The notes beneath the pieces were generated by a model. It saw only the letters and a program-made list of their open reading frames with translations, searched no databases and was not told the origin of the DNA. DNA of 64,000 bases from Candidatus Poribacteria bacterium (GTDB lineage Bacteria > Poribacteria > WGA-4E > WGA-3G), in the NCBI GenBank assembly GCA_022824265.1, contig JAJEAG010000005.1, forward strand, positions 21,966 to 85,965, in the 5' to 3' direction. Within the stretch, counting starts at the first letter, position 1. Each line of letters starts with the position of its first letter. This document shows, piece after piece, positions 10,624 to 19,172 of the stretch. The position numbers were made by a program, and so were the translations under genes.

Positions 10624-10946
10624 AAATACGACACCTCAATTGTGATTATTGTTAAATGTTAATATGTATGTTCTATCAAAATATAATCAAGTATACATTA
10701 ATATTTGATAGGTGTCAACGAAAAAGAGAAGTGTTGCGCTTCTACAACTTGTTGGACTTACAAAGATTGAAGGTAAGGAGAGATACCTCACATTATAATA
10801 CAAGTTCATATAATCACCAGATAATATAATTTTCTTGAATTCTATTGAAGAATTGTTGTATAATTACGTAAAAATATATCTTAAAATAATAGTGACGCAG
10901 AATACATGAGATTATAACCGTTTCTTGCTGGAGGGTTTTCATCAAT

Positions 10947-12545
10947 ATGGACATATTGAGATTAACGTTCTTGAAGTATTTTGGGATTATTCTATTCTGT
11001 TTTGTCTTGTGGAGTCCACTTGTGGTAGCAGACAATCATGGAAAAGAAGAACCCGTGAGTTATTATAAACAGATTCTTCCGTTGCTCAAACGGAGTTGTC
11101 AAGGATGCCATCATCCCGGTGATCCAAATGGTGACTTGATTGTGACATCTTATGATGAACTGAAACGGGGAGGAATGGCAGGGGAAGCGATTATCCCTGG
11201 AAAACCTGATGAAAGTCTCATCATTGAGCTCATTTCTGGCGACCCTCCCGCAATGCCCCAGAACCAAGAACCACTTACTATAGATGAGATAGACCTATTC
11301 AAACGTTGGATTCTTGAGGGGGCAAAAGACGATACACCTGAGAAAACTAACGATGTTGGAGAGGGAAACTATCCGAAATATACTGTGCCACCGGTAGTTT
11401 CTGCGATGGCATTTTCTCCTGATGGTACTACACTTGCTGTATCAGGCGTTGGTGAAGTATTGTTGTATGATTCTGTTACTTTGGAAATCAAAGCACGATT
11501 GGTAGGCAATGCCCGTCGCATACAATCCATTGTATATACAAATGAGGGCAAAATACTCGGTATTGCTGGTGGATCTCCCGCACAATTTGGTGAAGTACAG
11601 TTGTGGGATACTACTACAAACAAACTTGTCAAAGCAATTCGATCTACTTTTGATACTATCTACGGACTCTCATTCTCACCAAATTCCAGTCGTGTCGCAT
11701 TCGGATCATCTGATCATACGGTGCGAGTTATTTCTATTGCGGATGAAAAGGAACTTGTGAAATTCGACAATCACAGTGACTGGGTTTTTGGTACGGTTTT
11801 TTCTACGGATGGATCACACTTTGTCAGTTGTAGTCGTGACACAGCACTTAAGTTGGTGGAGGTAGATACAGGTTCGTTTGTTGATGATGTGAACTCAAGC
11901 AATAAAGGCTATGGAGAAATCAATGCAATTGCACGACATCCGAATGCAGACCAAGTTTTGAGTGTCGGAGAAGACAGAATTCCACGGTTATACAAAATGT
12001 TCCGTGAAACTCGGAGAGATGTAGGGAATACAGATTTCAACCTAATTAGAGCGTATGAAGCACAAGGTGGGTCAATTGATGCTGTTGCGTTTTCTACAGA
12101 TGGCAATAAATTTGCAGTGGGAAGTTCCGCAGGTGAAGCACGTATATATAATGTATCAGACGGAAAACGTCTATTATCTATGCAAGGTGATACCGTAGGA
12201 ATATTTGCTCTTGCGTTTCATCCTGATGGAACGAAACTCGCTACGGGTGGATTTGATGGTAAGATCCGTGTGTTTGACGCTAACTCAGGCAAACAACTAC
12301 ATATTTTTATGTCAGTGCCAATAGAAACTGATGCAAGTGAAGAACTTACTTTAGCTGTATCGGGTATGACGTGAGGGGTTTGTGTTGAAAAAGTGCAGGA
12401 TGCACTTACAAAACATCAGAATGTGATTAGTGCTGAAGTTTCTCTACCAGATCAAGCGGTCATTAAGGTACGGAAGGATAGTGTTTCGGTTGATGAACTT
12501 ACGAATGTAATTAAGACAGCGGGATTTACTGCTACTGCTAAGTAA
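10947..12545 (+). CDS. putative selenoprotein: cytochrome c-like (PSCyt) + WD40 repeats + C-terminal HMA domain with predicted Sec at TGA 12372-12374
   Basis: ORF track ends at TGA 12374 (..LTLAVSGMT*). The same frame continues GVCVEKVQDALTKHQNVISAEVSLPDQAVIKVRKDSVSVDELTNVIKTAGFTATAK to TAA at 12543-12545, reconstituting an HMA domain with UGVC in place of CxxC. N-terminus has CQGCH and WD40 repeats follow. Confidence 0.8.
12378..12414 (+). promoter_or_regulatory. putative bacterial SECIS element
   Basis: Perfect hairpin AAGTGCA-GGA-TGCACTT at 12391-12407, GGA loop starting 23 nt after the TGA; additional lower pairing TTTGT (12379-12383) with ACAAA (12408-12412). Matches general bSECIS geometry (apical loop G, about 16-37 nt from UGA). 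Confidence 0.65.
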
Positions 12546-12555
12546 TAACCTAAAT

Positions 12556-14010
12556 ATGTCTGTTGAAACACCAAATATCTTATGGATATGCACTGATCAA
12601 CAGCGTTATGATACAATAGGAGCATTAGGTAATCCTTACGTATCCACACCTAATATTGATAGTTTGGTTGCTGAAGGTGTAACGTTTACGCATGCGTATT
12701 GTCAAAGTCCTATTTGCACTCCGAGTCGTGCAAGTTTCTTGACAGGTATGTATCCGAGTGCAGTTCATGTAAATGGCAACGGTAATGATTATTTTCCGGG
12801 TACATTTCCACTTGTCACACGCACACTTGCAGACATTGGATACGATTGTGGATTGATTGGAAAATTACATCTTGCGAGTGCTTTTCGTAGAATAGAGCCG
12901 CGTGCAGATGATGGTTACCGATATTGGCAATATAGCCATGCACCACGAGATGACTGGGAGGAAGGACACGATTACGCTGATTGGGTTCGTTCAAAAGGAT
13001 ATATACTTCGCGAGTTAACCCAAAACCCGGAAGGTGTCCCAGCAGAATTACATCAAACAACTTGGTGTGCTGAAAAGACGATAGAGTTTATCTGTGAGAA
13101 ACGAGATGTCCCTTGGCTTGCAAGTGTTAACATTTATGATCCACATCCTCCGTTCAACCCACCTCAGTCATATAGGGAACAGTTTAATCCGGAAGACATG
13201 CCAGGACCGCTTTTCAAGGAGAGTGATTTAGAACAACAATCTCAACTCAGTAAAATTGATTTTCAGTCAAAAGTTCGTACACCTGATGAATTGGATATAC
13301 GAAATCCTATTATACCACAGGCACCGCGAGGCAAGACAAAACCTGAATTGGTAGGACAAAGGGATGCAAAGACACTGACGGCTGCGTATTATGCCATGAT
13401 TAAACTGATTGACGATCAATTGGGACGAATACTGAATGTATTGAATGAAACAGGACAACGAGAGAATACCGTTATCATTTTCACAAGCGATCACGGGGAA
13501 ATGTTAGGGGATCATGGACTTATTCAAAAAGGTTGTCGGTTTTATGAAGGTTTGGTCAGAGTGCCTTTGATTTTCTCGTGGCAAGGACATTTTGAAGACG
13601 GTTTAAAAAGCGAAGCACTCGTTGAACTTGTTGACAAAACACCAACTCTATTGGAATTAGCAGGTTTACCTATTCCTGAGCAGATGCACGGACGTTCGCT
13701 ATTATCTATCCTCCGAGGTGAATCAGATGCAAATCATCATCGTGACTTTGTAAGGTGTGAATATTATGATGCACTTGATCAACGTGACCATACTTTCGCA
13801 ACAATGTATCGGGATAAGCGTTATAAGTTAGTAGTGTATCATGGACATCAAGAAGGAGAACTCTACGATTTGGTTGATGATCCTGATGAGTTCCATAATC
13901 TCTGGAATGATAGCAATATGCAAGATATTAAATTGGACTTGTTAAAAAGAAGTTTTGATGCTTCAATGGTTTCTATGGACAGAGGTCCACAACGTGTCGG
14001 ACCAATGTAA
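12556..14010 (+). CDS. sulfatase family protein (arylsulfatase-like, Cys-type)
   Basis: NILWICTDQQRYDTIGALGNP; CTPSR formylglycine motif (SPICTPSRASFLTGMYPS); TSDHGEMLGDHGL. Confidence 0.95.
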   Translation: MSVETPNILWICTDQQRYDTIGALGNPYVSTPNIDSLVAEGVTFTHAYCQSPICTPSRASFLTGMYPSAVHVNGNGNDYFPGTFPLVTRTLADIGYDCGLIGKLHLASAFRRIEPRADDGYRYWQYSHAPRDDWEEGHDYADWVRSKGYILRELTQNPEGVPAELHQTTWCAEKTIEFICEKRDVPWLASVNIYDPHPPFNPPQSYREQFNPEDMPGPLFKESDLEQQSQLSKIDFQSKVRTPDELDIRNPIIPQAPRGKTKPELVGQRDAKTLTAAYYAMIKLIDDQLGRILNVLNETGQRENTVIIFTSDHGEMLGDHGLIQKGCRFYEGLVRVPLIFSWQGHFEDGLKSEALVELVDKTPTLLELAGLPIPEQMHGRSLLSILRGESDANHHRDFVRCEYYDALDQRDHTFATMYRDKRYKLVVYHGHQEGELYDLVDDPDEFHNLWNDSNMQDIKLDLLKRSFDASMVSMDRGPQRVGPM

Positions 14011-14068
14011 TTGGATCCAATACAATTTATTTGTTGATTAATTGTAAATGTGAGATAATAAAGAAAAT

Positions 14069-14926
14069 GTGACTACTTCTTCAATGAAGGTGGACATAAT
14101 GTTTCGAAAATTTGTATTCTTCTTGACTTTAATTCTATTATGTGGTTTAACTATAACTATAGGAAATGCTGTGGTTGTTGAGGTGGGTTTTCTCTATCTC
14201 GGAGAAAATGGACCGTTTTCTAAACCTGCACTGGAATTCGCAAAAGACACATTTAGCACAACCGAATTGGGTAAAGGTGATATAAAGAGTGCCAAGTTCA
14301 AGAAGTATGCTGTTGTGTGGTGGAACGAAGGAGATACCGATCCTGGTGAGTTGTCCAATGCAGAAATTGATGCGTTCTTGGATTATGCCGAAAGTGGCGG
14401 TGCAATTTTGTTGACAGGTAGTGCTGTCCGTTATGCTACAACAATTGGCTTGGAAGATGCTCAACCGCGTGGGTTCGCGCCTGTTGCTGATGATGGAAGC
14501 AATGTCGGCATCATTGTCCTCCAAAAGACACTTGATCTGGGTTTGGTTGAAGGGCTCGAGAATGTTGATGGAAATACCCCACAAGTGGATGATTGGATTC
14601 AGCTCAATTCGACTGGGTATCCAAGAATTGCTGACTATTTTGACAGTCTTGCGAAGAATTTTACCACCCTTGCACATGTTTGGGAACGTGGCACAAATTA
14701 TACGGACAGAATTGCCGCGTTCGGTTATTGGGAAGCAGGTGATGGAAAGGTTTTTAGTATGAATTGGCGTCTTCCAAACTTTCATGCAAATAACAAAAGT
14801 ATTGATCAATTACATCAAGTTACAGATAACGTAATCAATTGGTTAGCAAGTGAATCAGCATATTTAGATGTATCCTCACACGGTAAATTACCCGTTGTCT
14901 GGGGAAATTTGAAAAATCAGAGGTAA
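14069..14926 (+). CDS. secreted ThuA/glutamine-amidotransferase-like fold protein, function unknown
   Basis: N-terminal signal peptide; KYAVVWWNEGDTDPGELSNAEIDAFLDYAESGGAILLTGSAVRYAT pattern. Confidence 0.55.
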   Translation: MTTSSMKVDIMFRKFVFFLTLILLCGLTITIGNAVVVEVGFLYLGENGPFSKPALEFAKDTFSTTELGKGDIKSAKFKKYAVVWWNEGDTDPGELSNAEIDAFLDYAESGGAILLTGSAVRYATTIGLEDAQPRGFAPVADDGSNVGIIVLQKTLDLGLVEGLENVDGNTPQVDDWIQLNSTGYPRIADYFDSLAKNFTTLAHVWERGTNYTDRIAAFGYWEAGDGKVFSMNWRLPNFHANNKSIDQLHQVTDNVINWLASESAYLDVSSHGKLPVVWGNLKNQR

Positions 14927-14990
14927 AAAGCAAAACAAAGTTAATTTTTAAATTAGCGGTCTACCGCAATGAACAAGTTTCATACCACAT

Positions 14991-17480
14991 TTGGAGGTTA
15001 ATGTGAAACTCAGTTTTAACTTGGTTGTTACACTTCTTGTCGTGCTCTCATGCTGTTTTGTATTTCAGCAGATAAGTTGGAGTCAGATGGAGGAGACTAC
15101 ACCGAGTGTTGAAGTACCCGAAATCAAAGCATTGAAGATTCATCCTGAGTCGTTGGCATTAGAGCATGCGCGAGATGGTCGTCGTGTACTTGTTTCGGGA
15201 CAAACGAAAGATGGAAAATGGGTAGATGTAACATCTTGGGCAGTGTTAAAACCTGCTTCAGAAGGTGTTAAATTACATGAAGATGGTTATATCTTTCCGA
15301 ATACAGTTGGCACAACAAAGATAACGGTATCTGTTAAGGGAGTCACTACTGAATTACCAGTGGCTGTAAATAGTATGGATGCCCCACCAGTGAGTTTTGT
15401 ACGTGACGTTATGCCGATTCTAAGCCATGCGGGTTGTAATAATGGCACATGTCATGGTGGTGCAAAAGGCAAAAATGGTTTTAAACTGTCGCTACGCGGT
15501 TATGATCCAGATTTCGACTATGAACTCTTGATTGAAGATATAACTGGTCGGCGGTTTAATCGTGCGTTTCCGGAACAGAGTCTTATGCTTCTCAAACCGA
15601 CATCTGAAGTTCCACATAAGGGTGGTCAGGTGATTGTGCCAGATTCCCGTGATTACAATCTTATTCATCAGTGGATTAGTGAAGGTGTTGCCTCAGATGT
15701 TGAAAAAACACAACGGGTTGAAAGGTTGGAAGTATTTCCAAATTCAGCAGAATTGTCTATGCCTGGGACTAAACAGCAATTATTAGTCATTGCTCATTAT
15801 CCCGATGGCACAACACGCGATGTAACCCGTGAAGCAAAATTCACAAGCAGTATGAATGAAGTCGCTAAGGTAACGGATGATGGGGTCGTGACTGCAGAAC
15901 GTCGTGGAGAAACTGCCATACTAACCCGCTATGAAGGCGCGTATAGCACAAACGGTATCATCGTTATGGGTGATCGTAGTGGGTATGAATGGGTTGAAAC
16001 TCCTGAATACAACTACATTGATACTCATGTCCACAATAAACTGAAACGGCTGAAAATTCTACCGTCTGAACTCTGTACGGATGAAGAGTTTGTTAGAAGA
16101 ATTTACTTTGATATGACAGGGCTCCCACCAGCACCTGAAAAGGTGCGTAGTTTTCTTATGGATGAAACACCATCTAAGGAGAAACGTGAAAAACTGATTG
16201 ATGCTTTGGTTGGAACAACCAAATATGTTGATCATTGGACACATAAATGGGGAGATCTGTTACAATCAAACCGTAAATTCCTCGGTGAACGCGGTATGTG
16301 GCTTTTCCAACAGTGGATACACGAGTCAATTACAGATAATCGTCCGTACGATAAATTTGTTCATGACTTGATTACGGCAACAGGCAGTGCGTATCAAAAC
16401 CCCGCAGCGAATTATTTTCGTGTTTCACGTGAATATACTGCTGCTGTGGAAAACACAACACAACTGTTCCTTGGTGTTCGTTTCTCATGTAACAAATGTC
16501 ATGACCATCCATTTGAGGTATGGACTCAAAATCAATATTATGAATTCGGAGCATTTTTCTCTGATGTTAAGTTGAAAAATGGGCGATTACCGGGTGAAGA
16601 GGTGGTTTATGCAAGTTTCAGTCCTACTCCAGTGAAACACCCAAGAACGTTAGCCGTTGTTCCAGCATCTGTCCCATTTGGTGAAACAAAGCAAGATATT
16701 ACCAATAAACGTGAATCTCTTGCGGAATGGCTTACGTCCTCTGAGAATCCAATGTTCGCAAAAGCTGGTGTGAACCGAATCTGGAGCTACTTCATGGGAC
16801 GCGGTATCATTGAACCTGTTGATGATATTCGGACAAGTAACCCACCCAGCAATCCGGAACTACTTGATGCCCTGACCAAAGACTTTATTGAAAGCGGTTT
16901 TGATATTAAACATATCATGAAAACGATTACTCGTTCTCACACCTATCAACAGAGTATCAAAACTAACAAGTGGAACAAAGAAGACACGATTAATTTCTCA
17001 CATGGAATTGCACGTCGTTTGACAGCTGAACAACTGTTAGATGCGATTGGTATTGCGACGGGAAGCCAACCGAAGTTTCAAGGTGTGCCAAAAGACTTCC
17101 GTGCTGTCCAATTACCCGACAGCAAAGTGAAGGATGATGGTTTTTTGAAATTGTTCGGACGACCCGAACGTGAAAGTTCATGTGAATGTGAACGAACAAC
17201 TGAAGTAAGCCTTGCTCATGCAATGAACCTAATCAACGGACCGACAGTTGCCAACGCAATTATAGATCCAAAAGGACGAATTGCCAAACTTATCAAAGAG
17301 AACACTGAAGATCGTGCTCTTATTGAAGAGTTATATCTTGCAACATTTGCTCGGTTACCGATGGAAAACGAATATAAGATAGCGGTTGAACACCTTGCCA
17401 GTGCTGAATCTAAGGAAGAAGGCGCGCAAGATTTGATGTGGGCATTACTTAACAGTCCCGCGTTCTTATTCAACCGATAA
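14991..17480 (+). CDS. DUF1549/DUF1553 (PSCyt2/PSD1) protein with N-terminal Ig-like domain
   Basis: EEFVRRIYFDMTGLPPAPEKVRSFL; FSCNKCHDHPFEVWTQ; GVNRIWSYFMGRGIIEPVDDIRTSNPPSNPELLDAL; SRTHTYQQS-type motifs. Confidence 0.93.
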   Translation: MEVNVKLSFNLVVTLLVVLSCCFVFQQISWSQMEETTPSVEVPEIKALKIHPESLALEHARDGRRVLVSGQTKDGKWVDVTSWAVLKPASEGVKLHEDGYIFPNTVGTTKITVSVKGVTTELPVAVNSMDAPPVSFVRDVMPILSHAGCNNGTCHGGAKGKNGFKLSLRGYDPDFDYELLIEDITGRRFNRAFPEQSLMLLKPTSEVPHKGGQVIVPDSRDYNLIHQWISEGVASDVEKTQRVERLEVFPNSAELSMPGTKQQLLVIAHYPDGTTRDVTREAKFTSSMNEVAKVTDDGVVTAERRGETAILTRYEGAYSTNGIIVMGDRSGYEWVETPEYNYIDTHVHNKLKRLKILPSELCTDEEFVRRIYFDMTGLPPAPEKVRSFLMDETPSKEKREKLIDALVGTTKYVDHWTHKWGDLLQSNRKFLGERGMWLFQQWIHESITDNRPYDKFVHDLITATGSAYQNPAANYFRVSREYTAAVENTTQLFLGVRFSCNKCHDHPFEVWTQNQYYEFGAFFSDVKLKNGRLPGEEVVYASFSPTPVKHPRTLAVVPASVPFGETKQDITNKRESLAEWLTSSENPMFAKAGVNRIWSYFMGRGIIEPVDDIRTSNPPSNPELLDALTKDFIESGFDIKHIMKTITRSHTYQQSIKTNKWNKEDTINFSHGIARRLTAEQLLDAIGIATGSQPKFQGVPKDFRAVQLPDSKVKDDGFLKLFGRPERESSCECERTTEVSLAHAMNLINGPTVANAIIDPKGRIAKLIKENTEDRALIEELYLATFARLPMENEYKIAVEHLASAESKEEGAQDLMWALLNSPAFLFNR

Positions 17481-17541
17481 GCCTATACCTATTTATGTGC
17501 AACTAAAATGAAAGTTAGCACAAACAATATGGAGGAAATAA

Positions 17542-18990
17542 TTGATGATATCGTTACCACAAGCCCCCGGAAGATTATGTGATGGGTTCTCACGTAGAGA
17601 ATTTCTCCGCGTGGGTGGCGCGGCGATGCTGGGCATTAGCCTTCCGCAAGTATTGTCACTCCAAGCCAAGGCAAGCACGACAGTTGACCCCGCGAAGCCT
17701 CTAAATGGTTGGGGCAAAGCCAATTCTGTCATTCTTCTTTTCTTGCAAGGTGGACCGAGTCACATTGATATCTGGGATCCAAAACCGGATGCACCGTCAA
17801 ACATACGTGGTGAATTTAATCCAATTCCGACAAATGTTCCGGGCATTCAGTTGTCAGAAACAATGCCGCGTTTGGCACAACAGATGGATAAAGCATGTCT
17901 TATCCGTTCAGTAAGTTATACACCTGCCGGACTATTCAATCACACTGCTGCGATGTATCAGATGGTTACTGGAGAAACACCGGACAAGGTTGCTCCTTCC
18001 GGACAACTTGATCCACCATCCCCTGCTGATCATCCTAACGCTGCAGCACATATCTCCAAGTTCAGACCGCCTGAAGAACCGATGTTAGCAGCCGTCCAAC
18101 TTCCGCGTCCAATGCAGGAGAGTGGTATTATCGGTAAAGGTGGAAATGCAGGATTCCTTGGTAGAGCTTATGACCCATATTTTCTATTCCAAGATCCTAA
18201 TACGGAAATTAACCTTGATGATTTGAAACTCAGACCGGAAGTGCCACCGAAGCGGTTGCAGCGTCGGAAGACACTCCTTGAAACAATTAACGCCAATATG
18301 CCAGAAATTGACAAAGTGGCAGATTCCTTTGCGCTGAACGAATACTATGAAAAAGCGTATAACCTCATCTTGTCTCAAAAGGCACGCAACGCGTTTGATT
18401 TATCTCAGGAAACTGATGAGATACGTGACAAATATGGTCGTCATACATTCGGTCAGAGTGCGTTACTTGCCCGTCGATTAGTCGAAGCAGGTACCCGTTT
18501 CGTACAGGTGAACTGGCCCTCCGTTGCTAACGGTAACCCAAATACTACGGCATGGGATACGCACGCAGCTAACTTCGGTCCACTGAAAAACCTCCACTGT
18601 CCAAAATTAGATAGTGCGGTTTCTTCACTGCTTGAAGATTTAGATCAGAAGGGCATGTTAGAGGAAACGCTTGTACTCGCAATAGGTGAATTTGGTCGTT
18701 CACCGCGGATGGGTATTAGCACATCTGGAAACGGAAACGCACCTGATGGACGTGACCATTGGCCCTACTGTTACACTGGTCTTATTGCAGGTGCTGGTGT
18801 TAAAGGTGGTCAGGTTTACGGTAAGTCTGATGCTACGGGTTCAACACCACTTGAAAAACCGGTACATCCGCGGGATATCCTCGCTACAATTTACCATACG
18901 CTTGGTATAGATCCGCATACTATCGTAATGAATCACTTAGATCAACCGCGTGAATTGGTAAAAGGTGAGGTAATTACTGGAATATTCTAG
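17542..18990 (+). CDS. DUF1501 family protein with Tat-type signal
   Basis: CDGFSRREFLRVGGAAMLGISLPQ; VILLFLQGGPSHIDIWDPKPDAP; EFGRSPRM...GRDHWPYCYTGLIAGAGVKGGQVYGKSDA. Confidence 0.95.
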   Translation: MMISLPQAPGRLCDGFSRREFLRVGGAAMLGISLPQVLSLQAKASTTVDPAKPLNGWGKANSVILLFLQGGPSHIDIWDPKPDAPSNIRGEFNPIPTNVPGIQLSETMPRLAQQMDKACLIRSVSYTPAGLFNHTAAMYQMVTGETPDKVAPSGQLDPPSPADHPNAAAHISKFRPPEEPMLAAVQLPRPMQESGIIGKGGNAGFLGRAYDPYFLFQDPNTEINLDDLKLRPEVPPKRLQRRKTLLETINANMPEIDKVADSFALNEYYEKAYNLILSQKARNAFDLSQETDEIRDKYGRHTFGQSALLARRLVEAGTRFVQVNWPSVANGNPNTTAWDTHAANFGPLKNLHCPKLDSAVSSLLEDLDQKGMLEETLVLAIGEFGRSPRMGISTSGNGNAPDGRDHWPYCYTGLIAGAGVKGGQVYGKSDATGSTPLEKPVHPRDILATIYHTLGIDPHTIVMNHLDQPRELVKGEVITGIF

Positions 18991-19006
18991 TTTTAACTCT
19001 ATTCTA

Positions 19007-19047
19007 AAACCTGCACTTGGAAAATAATTGATTTCAGGTGCAGGTTT
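19007..19047 (+). terminator. stem-loop terminator-like structure after the DUF1501 gene
   Basis: 10-bp perfect stem AAACCTGCAC (19007-19016) / GTGCAGGTTT (19038-19047). Confidence 0.6.
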
Positions 19048-19172
19048 CTAATATTTGAAATAGATTCAGTTGGTTACGTTAACCGTATAGTTTGCTTAAT
19101 TTAAAGAGTCTAATATTTGACAAGGTTTTACTTCTGTAGTATTAATTTACCTTTTGCTGAGGTAATGGAGAA

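Noticed and set aside
14147-14809. 220-aa antisense ORF
   Set aside because: Overlaps a better supported secreted protein ORF on the + strand; no domain signature.
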